A stretch of DNA of 64,000 nucleotides from Pseudomonas chlororaphis. Its GTDB lineage: Bacteria > Pseudomonadota > Gammaproteobacteria > Pseudomonadales > Pseudomonadaceae. Below, one piece after another: positions 25,844-33,648 of this stretch. Where the stretch lies: the NCBI RefSeq assembly GCF_003731765.1, contig NZ_MOAL01000008.1:124001-188000 (forward strand), given 5' to 3'. The translations under genes were made by a program, and so were the position numbers. Position 1 is the stretch's first letter; every line of letters starts with the position of its first letter. Under the pieces are notes generated by a model. It saw only the letters and a list, made by a program, of their open reading frames with translations. It did not search any database and was not told where the DNA came from.

Positions 25844-27019
25844 TCAGGCCGGCTTGAGCCAGCGTTCGGCCAAGGCAGCCCAATAGGCGGCACCGGTCAG
25901 CAGGATGTCGTCGTTGAAGTCATATCCGGGGTTGTGAACCATAGGCTGGGCCAGCCCGTTGCCAATGAATAGGTAGCTGCCAGGGCAGCGTTGCAGCATC
26001 CAACCGAAGTCCTCGCTGCCCATGAGCGTCGGCGTATTGCCGTTGACTGCTGCCGCCCCCACCAGCGCCACCCCCACCTGGCGGGCAAACTCGGTCTCTG
26101 CCGGGCTGTTGACCAGCACCGGGTAGGCCGGACGATGCACAATCCGGGCGCTGCAGCCGTAACTCTCGGCCTGGGTCTGGATGATCGCCTTGACCCGCTC
26201 CAGCATCTGCTCGCGTACCGCGCTGTCCAGCGCGCGCAGGCTCAGGCGCAGCAACGCCTGCTGCGGGATCACGTTGGCGGCCTCACCGGCCTGCAAGGCA
26301 CCGACGCTGACCACCGCCGCCTGCTGGGCGTCGATATTGCGCGCCACCACCGTTTGCAGGGCCATGACCACGGCTGACGCGGCCACCACCGGATCAATGC
26401 TCAGGTGCGGCATCGAACCATGGCCGCCAACCCCCTCGATCACCACCTCAAGCAGGTCCTGGGAAGCCATCATCGGCCCCTCGCGCAAGCCCAGGTGGCC
26501 GGCCGGCAAACCCGGCATGTTGTGCATGGCGAACAGCGCCTCACAGGGGAAGCGCTCCAGCAAACCGTCGGCCAGCATGGCCTCGGCGCCGCCCTGCCCC
26601 TCTTCCGCCGGTTGGAAAATCAGGTTCAGGGTGCCCTCGAACAGCCGGGTCGCGGCCAGGTAACGGGCGGCCCCAAGCAGCATGGTGGTGTGGCCGTCGT
26701 GGCCACAGGCGTGCATGCAACCCTGGTGGCGGCTGCTGTAGGGCACGCCGCTGTTCTCGACGATGGGCAAAGCGTCCATGTCGGCGCGCAAACCGAGGGT
26801 CCGCGCGCTGTTGCCATTGCGCAGCACGCCCACCACGCCGGTCTTGCCAACCCCGGTGTGGACGTCATAGCCCCACTCTTCAAGGGCGCGGGCCACCAGG
26901 GCCGAGGTGCGTTGCTCCTCGAAGCCGAGTTCTGGGTGGGCGTGAATGTCTTGGCGCGTGGCACGCAGGTCGCTGACGACGTCCTCGAGCCAGGCAACAA
27001 TATGCGGGTATTCGGTCAT
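25844..27019 (-). CDS. M20 family amidohydrolase (hippurate hydrolase-like)
   Basis: A 391-residue metallo-amidohydrolase of the M20D group (hippuricase, IAA-amino-acid hydrolase). Metal-binding residues are visible in 'HACGHDGH' (Cys105, His107, His110 region) and 'PAEEGQGGAE' (Glu139-Glu140). A dimerisation domain lies between about 185 and 300. GAGGAG stands before the ATG at 27019. It hydrolyses N-acyl amino acids or similar amides in the cytoplasm. The transporter downstream probably supplies the substrate. Confidence 0.88.
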   Translation of the reverse strand: MTEYPHIVAWLEDVVSDLRATRQDIHAHPELGFEEQRTSALVARALEEWGYDVHTGVGKTGVVGVLRNGNSARTLGLRADMDALPIVENSGVPYSSRHQGCMHACGHDGHTTMLLGAARYLAATRLFEGTLNLIFQPAEEGQGGAEAMLADGLLERFPCEALFAMHNMPGLPAGHLGLREGPMMASQDLLEVVIEGVGGHGSMPHLSIDPVVAASAVVMALQTVVARNIDAQQAAVVSVGALQAGEAANVIPQQALLRLSLRALDSAVREQMLERVKAIIQTQAESYGCSARIVHRPAYPVLVNSPAETEFARQVGVALVGAAAVNGNTPTLMGSEDFGWMLQRCPGSYLFIGNGLAQPMVHNPGYDFNDDILLTGAAYWAALAERWLKPA

Positions 27020-27139
27020 GGCCAATCTCCTCGGGGGCGGGTGTATTCCCGTTCTTTTTCGGAGCATTGCAGGGCGCCGCAAGGCGTAGTGAACGCTCTG
27101 CGCCAGCTAACCGCGAGGTCGATCAGAGAACAATCAAAT

Positions 27140-27162
27140 GTGGTTCCGCTGGGTGGAACCAC
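27140..27162. promoter_or_regulatory. Perfect dyad upstream of the amidohydrolase
   Basis: GTGGTTCC and GGAACCAC are exact inverted arms around a 7-nt spacer, about 120 nt before the M20 ATG. IclR-family operators often have this size and symmetry. It is also 33 nt after the stop of the upstream small gene, so a transcript-end hairpin is an alternative, though no T-run follows. Confidence 0.45.
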
Positions 27163-27194
27163 TGGCCGAAGCCGCCCGATACCGGGGTGAGAAC

Positions 27195-27530
27195 TCAGGG
27201 TTGCAAACGGCAGCCTTGGCGTTCGTCCAGCCAGATCGCACGGTGGCTGCGGCCCAAGCCACTGGCGCTGACTTGGCGCCGCTCGGGGTCATCGTCCAGG
27301 CGACTGATGGGCAGGTACTGCTGCACATACGCCCGACAACTGTCTGCTGGGTTGTGCATCACGTAGCGACAGGAGCAGTACTCCTTGGCGGTGTAGGCAC
27401 TGAGAATATCGGGAAAGGCTTGTAAGGCTTTTCGCTCCTGCCAGCCCCAGCCCAGCAGCAGCGCCAGCAACAGCAGAAGCCCCAGGCTGAAAGGACGACG
27501 CCAAGATCGCTGCCCTGTCCGCGCCATCAT
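27195..27530 (-). CDS. Small membrane-anchored protein of unknown function
   Basis: A 111-residue protein. A basic N-terminus and one membrane segment (about residues 14-30) are followed by a region with four cysteines ('YCSCRYVMHNPADSC' and a Cys near the C-terminus), probably periplasmic. Its ATG overlaps the TGA of the serine hydrolase gene (ATGA), so the two are co-translated. I do not recognise the family. Confidence 0.65.
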   Translation of the reverse strand: MMARTGQRSWRRPFSLGLLLLLALLLGWGWQERKALQAFPDILSAYTAKEYCSCRYVMHNPADSCRAYVQQYLPISRLDDDPERRQVSASGLGRSHRAIWLDERQGCRLQP

Positions 27531-28627
27531 GGCTGCACCCGGGCCGTAACGGCGGCCAGCACCCGCTTAAGCAGTTGGTTGTGCTGATAGCCACCCTCGC
27601 GGTCATCGGCATAGCGCACGATCACCAGCCCCGCGCTGGGCACGATATAGAGGGCCTGCCCCCAATGGCCCAACGCAGCGTAGGTATCGGCCGGAGCATC
27701 GGGCCAGGGCCGAGGGGCCCCGGCCAATGAGCGATTGAGCCACCAATGGCCGCCGGGCACGGCCTCATCCTGGCCGTCCTGGTAGCCGGGGAACGGCTCA
27801 CGGTTGAAGGCCACCCAGTCCTTGGGCAGTAACTGCCGCTCGTGCCAACGGCCGTCACGCAGCATGAGCAAGCCCACCCGTGCCAAATCCTGGGCACGTA
27901 AGTACGCGTAGGAAGACGCGACGAAAGTGCCGCTGGCGTCCCGCTCCCAGACCGCGTGCTGTATGCCCAAGGGTTCGAAAAGTGCAGTCCAAGGGTAGTC
28001 CGCGTACGCCTGGGCGCCGAGCATATGCTTCAAGGCGGCGGACAACAGGTTGCTATCGCCACTGGAATAGCGAAACGCCTGACCGGGTTTGGCGAATGCC
28101 CCTCGCTCAGCGGTAAAGGCCGCCATGTCCTGCGAGCCACGGGTGTAGAGCATCGCCACCACAGAAGAATGCAAGGGCGCGTACTCGTAGTCTTCTTGCC
28201 AATCCAGGCCCGAGGCCCAATGCAGCAGGTCGGCCAGGCTCAGGTCAGGGTGCTGCGCAAGGGGTGGATAGTAGCGAACGGCCTTGTCCTGCAGGGCAAA
28301 ACGCCCTTCGCCATAGGCCACCCCCAGCAAGGTCGCCATCAAGCTTTTGCTGATGGACCAGGTCAGGTGCGGGGTCTGGGCGGTGGTCGGCGCGGCGTAG
28401 CGCTCATAGATCAGCCGGCCGTCCTGGATCACCAGCAAGGCGTCGCTGCGAATGCCTGCGCGGGTCACGTCATCCCGGGGCGGGAAGGCGTAATCCTCCA
28501 GGGCAGTCAGTGCCGGGCCGCTGAGCGCCGGCCCCTGAGGCCATTGCACACCCGGCCACTCTTGCGCCTGGCTGACACAGGGCAGCCATAGAAGCAGCAT
28601 CAACAATAGGGTCGAGCCTTTGGCCAT
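27527..28627 (-). CDS. Serine hydrolase, beta-lactamase/DD-peptidase fold (class C-like)
   Basis: A 366-residue precursor. The signal peptide is about 1-21. The catalytic SxxK motif is S91-I-S-K94, followed by 'YSSGDSN' as the Y-x-S/N element and 'GHWGQALYIVPSAG' near the third motif region. Such proteins (6-aminohexanoate-dimer hydrolase and EstB types) cleave esters or amides in the periplasm, and true beta-lactamase activity is not implied. MAKGSTLL is the start because it begins the signal peptide. It is coupled to the small membrane protein downstream. Confidence 0.83.
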   Translation of the reverse strand: MAKGSTLLLMLLLWLPCVSQAQEWPGVQWPQGPALSGPALTALEDYAFPPRDDVTRAGIRSDALLVIQDGRLIYERYAAPTTAQTPHLTWSISKSLMATLLGVAYGEGRFALQDKAVRYYPPLAQHPDLSLADLLHWASGLDWQEDYEYAPLHSSVVAMLYTRGSQDMAAFTAERGAFAKPGQAFRYSSGDSNLLSAALKHMLGAQAYADYPWTALFEPLGIQHAVWERDASGTFVASSYAYLRAQDLARVGLLMLRDGRWHERQLLPKDWVAFNREPFPGYQDGQDEAVPGGHWWLNRSLAGAPRPWPDAPADTYAALGHWGQALYIVPSAGLVIVRYADDREGGYQHNQLLKRVLAAVTARVQP

Positions 28628-28744
28628 GGTGGGCACTCGGGAAGCGGCAACCGTCAAGACTAGCCTGGCCAGATGACAGTTTTGCAGCAGCGCAAGGGGC
28701 GCTGGCGCCAGGCGGGACTAGCCAGCGCCTTGAACAAGTGCTCG

Positions 28745-29620
28745 TTAACGGGCAAGGGCCTTGGCCAGACGCTGGGCACGGGCCGGTGCAGCGAACGCCA
28801 GGATCGCCTGGTCTCGCCGCCATAACCCGGCCCATTCTTCGGGCCCTGCAGCGAACGCGGCGGTCAGCTGCGGCGCAAGCCCATCGAACTGGGCGAACAA
28901 ACCGCCCAGCAGCACATGCCCGCTGCCCGCCGACGGGTTCTGCCGGCTGACTTCGGCGCATCCCGCCAGCAAGGCCAGCAATTGCAGTTGCAGGGCTTGC
29001 GGCCAGTCACAGTCTTGGCCAACCCCGTACAGCCAGGCACTCATGGCGCTGAGTACATAAATGTCTTCCAGGGTGCGAAAAGGCTTCACGTAAGCGTCCC
29101 AGCCATCACCGGCCAGCAACTCGCAGAAGGCGTTGTCCAACAGCAGGCGGCCGTGACTGATCTCCGGCATCAGCGGCAAGGCCGGGAGTTTTTCCACGCT
29201 GACGCCTGGATCGCCGGCGTACACCACGGCCAGGTTCAGGCACGGCGCTTCTTCCGGGCCGTCACTGCGGGCCGCCACCAGCAGCCAGTCGGCCGCATCG
29301 CCGGCGGTGACGAAATCCTTGCGCCCGGTCAGCCGCAAGTCTTGCAGGCGGGTCTGCATGTCCGCCGGCCGCAGGCTGCGTTGCTCGGTGGCACACAGGG
29401 CCCCCAGGCCCGGCGGCGCACTGGGCCAGAGCATGCGCAAGGCGGCCTGGTAACCCACCAGGAACGCCAGCCCCGGAGTGGCCATCAAGCGCCCGCCGCG
29501 CACCGCCAACTCGAAGGGAGTGACCGGCCCCACATGCTGCAACAACGCGGCAAAGGCTTCAGCCAGATCGGCTTGGACGGGCAGACGTTCACGGCAGTTG
29601 AGCAGGGCTGGCCAAGGCAT
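28745..29620 (-). CDS. Acyl-CoA dehydrogenase-like protein
   Basis: A 291-residue protein, shorter than standard acyl-CoA dehydrogenases (about 380). The middle region 'LQDLRLTGRKDFVTAGDAADWLLVAARSDG' is the beta-domain pattern of the family, and helical segments flank it. No clear catalytic Glu motif is visible, so activity is doubtful. MPWPALLN at 29620 is chosen because GAGGA lies 7 nt before it; an earlier ATG at 29644 has no site. It is divergent from the ornithine-lipid genes olsBA, which may point to a lipid role. Confidence 0.72.
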   Translation of the reverse strand: MPWPALLNCRERLPVQADLAEAFAALLQHVGPVTPFELAVRGGRLMATPGLAFLVGYQAALRMLWPSAPPGLGALCATEQRSLRPADMQTRLQDLRLTGRKDFVTAGDAADWLLVAARSDGPEEAPCLNLAVVYAGDPGVSVEKLPALPLMPEISHGRLLLDNAFCELLAGDGWDAYVKPFRTLEDIYVLSAMSAWLYGVGQDCDWPQALQLQLLALLAGCAEVSRQNPSAGSGHVLLGGLFAQFDGLAPQLTAAFAAGPEEWAGLWRRDQAILAFAAPARAQRLAKALAR

Positions 29621-29637
29621 GGGGGCTTCCTCTGGGG

Positions 29638-29670
29638 CTGTCATACAAGCATCACCAAAGCTTCATGGCG
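29638..29670. promoter_or_regulatory. Possible PhoB-box-like direct repeats before olsB
   Basis: Three 11-bp units begin CTGTCAT, GCATCAC and GCTTCAT, with TCA at the same position in each. The first matches the PhoB half-site CTGTCAT exactly; the others are poor. Ornithine lipids are phosphate-starvation lipids in Pseudomonas, which makes the match worth noting but not proven. Confidence 0.3.
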
Positions 29671-29760
29671 ATGACACCGGGGCTACATAGCCTGACTTTG
29701 CACAACAAAGTCGATCGGCTGCAACCCAAGGCGGGTCAGTGGCCCGCACGGAGATTCACA

Positions 29761-30516
29761 ATGACTCAGATCGCCCGCATCAGCGACACCGGCCATGAAC
29801 GCCGCTTGCAAGCCGAACGCCTGATTGGCGCCCAGGCCCTTGAGGAAGCTCAAGCCTTGCGCTTCAACGTGTTCAGCGGCGAGTTCAACGCCAAGCTGAA
29901 AGGCGCGGAACTGGGCCTGGACATGGATGACTATGATGTTCACTGCAGCCACATCGGCGTGCGGGATTTGAACAGCGGTCGACTGGTCGCCACCACCCGT
30001 TTGCTCGACCACCAGGCCGCCAGCAGCCTGGGACGCTTCTACAGCGAAGAAGAATTCAGCCTCCACGGCCTGCTCCAGCTCAAGGGCCCAATCCTCGAAA
30101 TCGGTCGCACCTGCGTCGACCCGGCGTACCGCAACGGCGGCACCATCGCCGTGCTCTGGGGCGAATTGGCCGAAGTGCTCAACCAGGGCGGCTACAGCTA
30201 CCTGATGGGCTGCGCGAGCATCCCGATGCAGGACGGCGGTGTGCAGGCCCAGGCGATCATGCAGCGCCTGCGCGAACGCTACCTGTGCACCGAATACCTG
30301 CGGGCCGAACCGAAAAAGCCGCTGCCGAACCTGGATGTGCCGTCCAACGTGATCGCCGAAATGCCGCCCCTGCTCAAGGCCTACATGCGCCTGGGCGCGA
30401 AGATCTGCGGTGAACCGTGCTGGGACGAGGACTTCCAGGTGGCCGACGTGTTTATCCTGCTCAAGCGCGACGAGTTGTGCCCGCGTTACGCCCGCCACTT
30501 CAAGGCGGCCGTGTGA
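29761..30516 (+). CDS. olsB: L-ornithine N-alpha-acyltransferase
   Basis: A 251-residue GNAT-related acyltransferase. The region 'LRFNVFSGEFNAKLKGAELGLDMDDYD' and 'EIGRTCVDPAYRNGGTIAVLWGEL' match OlsB. It transfers a 3-hydroxyacyl chain from ACP to ornithine, giving lyso-ornithine lipid. MTQIARIS has GGAG 7 nt before it; the longer frame's start is unsupported. Its stop overlaps the olsA start (TGATG), and the two enzymes act in sequence. Confidence 0.92.
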   Translation: MTQIARISDTGHERRLQAERLIGAQALEEAQALRFNVFSGEFNAKLKGAELGLDMDDYDVHCSHIGVRDLNSGRLVATTRLLDHQAASSLGRFYSEEEFSLHGLLQLKGPILEIGRTCVDPAYRNGGTIAVLWGELAEVLNQGGYSYLMGCASIPMQDGGVQAQAIMQRLRERYLCTEYLRAEPKKPLPNLDVPSNVIAEMPPLLKAYMRLGAKICGEPCWDEDFQVADVFILLKRDELCPRYARHFKAAV

Positions 30517-31310
30517 TGAGCCGCCTGCGGGTCTACGGGCGCATCGCCCGAGTGCTGTTGGTGGTAGCCCTGGGCTTGTGCATGGCCGGTGTGTTCGGCC
30601 TGTTCGAGCGCCTGGGCATCGCCCACTCAATGGTGCGTCGCCAGCGCTGGTCACGCTTTTTCATGGCCCGCCTGAGCAATGCCCTGCCCTTTCGCGTCAC
30701 GGTCCATGGGCAGTTGCCCGAACAGCCGATGCTGTGGGTCAGCAACCATGTGTCGTGGACGGACATTCCCCTGCTGGGCATGCTGGCGCCGCTGTCGTTC
30801 CTGTCCAAGGCCGAAGTGCGCACCTGGCCCGTGGCGGGCTGGCTGGCGGCCAAGGCCGGCAGCCTGTTTATCCGTCGCGGTTCGGGCGATAGCCAACTGA
30901 TCCGCAAACAGATGACCCGGCACTTGCAGCAGGAACATCCCTTGCTGATGTTTCCCGAAGGCACCACCACCGACGGACGTGCCCTGCGCACCTTCCACGG
31001 GCGCCTGTTGGCCAGCGCCATCGATGCCGACGTGGCGCTGCAACCGGTGGCGATTCGTTACCTGCGAGACGGGCAGATCGATGCCTTGGCGCCCTTTATC
31101 GGCGACGATGACCTGCTGTCACACCTGATGCGCCTGTTCGCCAACGATCAAGGCCAGGTGCACATCCACTTGCTCAAGCCGATCGCCTGCCAGGGCCAGG
31201 AGCGCGCAGCACTGGCATTCCAGGCACAACAGGCGGTGCAGAAAGCCTTGTTTGGCGATGTGGCACAACCGGCCGAGCCGCGTCGCGCCGGCGAACTGAT
31301 CGCCGCCTGA
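30516..31310 (+). CDS. olsA: Lyso-ornithine lipid O-acyltransferase
   Basis: A 264-residue PlsC-family acyltransferase with an N-terminal membrane segment (about 10-30), the HX4D motif at His78-Asp83 ('NHVSWTD') and 'FPEGTTTDG'. It esterifies the hydroxyl of lyso-ornithine lipid to finish ornithine lipid at the inner membrane. ATG at 30516 shares one base with the olsB stop. A REP element follows immediately. Confidence 0.9.
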   Translation: MSRLRVYGRIARVLLVVALGLCMAGVFGLFERLGIAHSMVRRQRWSRFFMARLSNALPFRVTVHGQLPEQPMLWVSNHVSWTDIPLLGMLAPLSFLSKAEVRTWPVAGWLAAKAGSLFIRRGSGDSQLIRKQMTRHLQQEHPLLMFPEGTTTDGRALRTFHGRLLASAIDADVALQPVAIRYLRDGQIDALAPFIGDDDLLSHLMRLFANDQGQVHIHLLKPIACQGQERAALAFQAQQAVQKALFGDVAQPAEPRRAGELIAA

Positions 31311-31312
31311 AC

Positions 31313-31397
31313 GTATAGGAACCGGCTTGCCGGCGAAGAGCGCCCTGAGGCAAACAACGCCCATCAGGCCGCCTTCGCTGGCAAGCCAACGCCTACA
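31313..31397. repeat. REP pair between olsA and the AcpH-type gene
   Basis: The left half TAGGAACCGGCTTGCCGGCGAAG and the right half CTTCGCTGGCAAGCCAACGCCTAC are inverted around a degenerate 30-nt spacer, as in the array at 5.85-6.38 kb. It lies between two convergent genes and supplies the TAG stop of the leftward one. Confidence 0.85.
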
Positions 31398-31974
31398 ACG
31401 GGGTGGAATGTTGCGCAGCGAACGCCTGCAGTTGCGGGTAGAAGGCCCGAAAATCTTCGCTCAACGGCTGGTACAAACGCTCCAGCTCCCCCATGGCCGC
31501 CGCCAGTTCCTCCGGCCGCGACAAGCGCCGGGCGATGCCCTGCAACACCTGCTCCAGCACCTCGAAATCCCGATAGGAACCCAGCCAGTCATGGGCCGCC
31601 ATATGGGGCGCGATCTGCGCCAGGCGCCCCGGTAACTGGGGCTCCGCCGCCAACACCCGATACACATCGCGGGTAAAGAGTTCCAGCGGCCGGTCGGCGT
31701 ATTGCGCCCAGTCCCGCGCCAGGCAGTGATCGAAAAACACGTCCAGGACAATGCCGGCGTAACGTCGCCGGGTCAGGGAAAACCGCGACAATGCCGCCCC
31801 CACCAAAGGGTGGCTGTCGGTGTAGATGTCGATGCTGCGGTGCAGGCGGATGCCGGCCTCGACGTCCGGGACGAACTGGCCTTGCAGCCGCCCTTTGACA
31901 AAGTCGCCGTACAGACTGCCGAGTAATTGGCCGGGGCGCTGGCCGCCGAGGTGCAGATGTGCGAGATAATTCAT
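31393..31974 (-). CDS. acpH: Acyl carrier protein phosphodiesterase (AcpH-like)
   Basis: A 193-residue AcpH family protein: 'MNYLAHLHLG', 'GSLYGDFVKG' and 'GIRLHRSIDIYTDSHP' carry the His/Asp residues of the HD-like site, and 'LDVFFDHCLARDW' the second cluster. It would remove the phosphopantetheine arm of holo-ACP in the cytoplasm. The stop TAG lies inside the REP element. It is convergent with olsA. Confidence 0.82.
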   Translation of the reverse strand: MNYLAHLHLGGQRPGQLLGSLYGDFVKGRLQGQFVPDVEAGIRLHRSIDIYTDSHPLVGAALSRFSLTRRRYAGIVLDVFFDHCLARDWAQYADRPLELFTRDVYRVLAAEPQLPGRLAQIAPHMAAHDWLGSYRDFEVLEQVLQGIARRLSRPEELAAAMGELERLYQPLSEDFRAFYPQLQAFAAQHSTPL

Positions 31975-32000
31975 CCGCGCAGCTTAGCACCGCGCCCAAC

Positions 32001-32020
32001 ATATCGTTATAACTCGATAT
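32001..32020. promoter_or_regulatory. Dyad ATATCG-N8-CGATAT before arsR-family gene
   Basis: A perfect 6-bp inverted repeat in an AT-rich promoter region, 108 nt upstream of the ArsR-type start. Related words recur up to 32101, suggesting several sites for one dimeric repressor. Confidence 0.5.
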
Positions 32021-32057
32021 ACCGATAAAGCATGATTTAAGACCAAAATCATATTGG

Positions 32058-32101
32058 TATATCGCGAAGTACCGATTTAAAGTTCGCCTTATCGCGATAT
32101 A
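32058..32101. promoter_or_regulatory. 10-bp inverted repeat TATATCGCGA / TCGCGATATA
   Basis: Exact inverted arms at 32058-32067 and 32092-32101. The right arm contains its own palindrome TATCGCGATA (32090-32099). It lies 27 nt upstream of the regulator start, consistent with autorepression of the arsR-family / MFS / xenB operon. Confidence 0.5.
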
Positions 32102-32127
32102 ACGTTTTACGGATACCGAGCCCTGCC

Positions 32128-32430
32128 ATGTCCATTGACCTCGACGAAATAATAAAAGCCCTGGCGCACCCAGTACGGCGAGAGATTCTCCACTGGCTGA
32201 AAGACCCGACAGTCGAATTCCCCGATCAGTCCCATAGCAACGAGCACGGCGTGTGTGCCGGGCAGATCGATCAGCGCTGCGGCCTGTCGCAGTCAACCGT
32301 GTCGGCCCATCTGTCCACCTTGCAACGTGCCGGGCTGATCAGCAGCCGCAAAGTCGGCCAATGGCACTTTTTCAAACGCAATGAGGAAAACATCCAGCAA
32401 TTCCTCAAGCAAATGAGCCAAGAGCTCTGA
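32128..32430 (+). CDS. ArsR family transcriptional regulator
   Basis: A 100-residue winged-helix repressor. 'KALAHPVRREILHWL' and the recognition helix 'CGLSQSTVSAHLSTLQRAGL' are typical. There is a single Cys in 'GVCAGQ' and one in the recognition region, but no CxC metal box, so it may sense a reactive organic compound rather than arsenic. It is the first gene of an operon with an MFS exporter (18 nt later) and a xenobiotic reductase. Confidence 0.88.
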   Translation: MSIDLDEIIKALAHPVRREILHWLKDPTVEFPDQSHSNEHGVCAGQIDQRCGLSQSTVSAHLSTLQRAGLISSRKVGQWHFFKRNEENIQQFLKQMSQEL

Positions 32431-32448
32431 ACTGACAAGGATCCATCA

Positions 32449-33615
32449 ATGCCCCTCTCGCTCATCATCCTGGCCTTGAGTGCCTTCGCCATCGGCACCA
32501 CCGAGTTCGTCATCATGGGCCTGTTGCCCGATGTGGCGAAGGACCTCGGTGTGTCGATCCCCAGTGCCGGCTGGCTGGTGACCGGGTACGCCCTGGGCGT
32601 GGCCATCGGCGCGCCCTTCATGGCCCTGGCCACGGCCAAGCTACCGCGCAAGGCCGCCCTGGTGGCGTTGATGGGGATTTTTATCGTCGGCAACCTGCTG
32701 TGCGCCCTGGCCAGTGACTACAACGTGCTGATGTTTGCCCGGGTGGTCACGGCCCTGTGCCACGGCGCCTTCTTTGGTATCGGTTCGGTGGTCGCCGCCG
32801 GCTTGGTGCCTGCCAACAAACGCGCCTCGGCGGTGGCCTTGATGTTCACCGGCTTGACCCTGGCCAACGTTCTCGGCGTGCCGCTGGGCACCGCCCTGGG
32901 CCAGGATGCCGGCTGGCGTTCGACCTTCTGGGCGGTGACCGTGATCGGCGTGATTGCACTGATCGGCCTGATCCGCTTTCTGCCGGCCAAGCGCGATGAA
33001 GAAAAACTCGACATGCGTTCGGAACTCGCTGCCCTCAAGGGCGCTGGCATCTGGCTGTCCCTGAGCATGACCGCGTTGTTCGCCGCCTCGATGTTCACCC
33101 TCTTCACTTATGTCGCCCCGCTGCTGGGGGATGTCACCGGTGTGTCGCCCGACGGCGTGACCTGGACCCTGCTGCTGATCGGCCTGGGCCTGACCCTGGG
33201 CAACATCATCGGCGGCAAGCTGGCGGACAAACGCCTGGGCGCCACCCTGATCGGGGTCTTCGTCGCCATGGCGGTGGTGTCCACGGTACTGAGCTGGACC
33301 AGCGTCGCGCTGATTCCTACCGAGATCACCCTGTTCCTCTGGGCCACAGCGTCCTTTGCCGCCGTGCCGGCCCTGCAGGTCAACGTGGTGAGCTTCGGCA
33401 AGGCCGCGCCGAACCTGGTGTCGACCCTGAACATTGGCGCCTTCAACATCGGCAACGCCCTGGGCGCCTGGGTGGGCGGCAGCGTCATCGCCCACGGTTT
33501 CGGCCTGACCAGCGTGCCACTGGCGGCGGCCCTGCTGGCGGTGCTCGCGCTGCTGGTGACGCTGATTACCTTTCGCCAGGGCGGCAACCCCGACCTGGCG
33601 CCTGCGACTCATTGA
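32449..33615 (+). CDS. MFS exporter, AraJ/YdhP (DHA1) type
   Basis: A 388-residue carrier with 12 membrane segments. 'SAFAIGTTEFVIMGLLPDVAKDLGVSIPSAGWLVTGYALGVAIGAPF' is the opening typical of AraJ/YdhP-like drug or sugar exporters. AAGGA lies 7 nt before the ATG. It is co-transcribed with the ArsR-type regulator and xenB, so it may expel an electrophile or its reduction product. Confidence 0.88.
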   Translation: MPLSLIILALSAFAIGTTEFVIMGLLPDVAKDLGVSIPSAGWLVTGYALGVAIGAPFMALATAKLPRKAALVALMGIFIVGNLLCALASDYNVLMFARVVTALCHGAFFGIGSVVAAGLVPANKRASAVALMFTGLTLANVLGVPLGTALGQDAGWRSTFWAVTVIGVIALIGLIRFLPAKRDEEKLDMRSELAALKGAGIWLSLSMTALFAASMFTLFTYVAPLLGDVTGVSPDGVTWTLLLIGLGLTLGNIIGGKLADKRLGATLIGVFVAMAVVSTVLSWTSVALIPTEITLFLWATASFAAVPALQVNVVSFGKAAPNLVSTLNIGAFNIGNALGAWVGGSVIAHGFGLTSVPLAAALLAVLALLVTLITFRQGGNPDLAPATH

Positions 33616-33648
33616 TACGTTCATTTCATTTAAAGAAGGGTGTACTTC

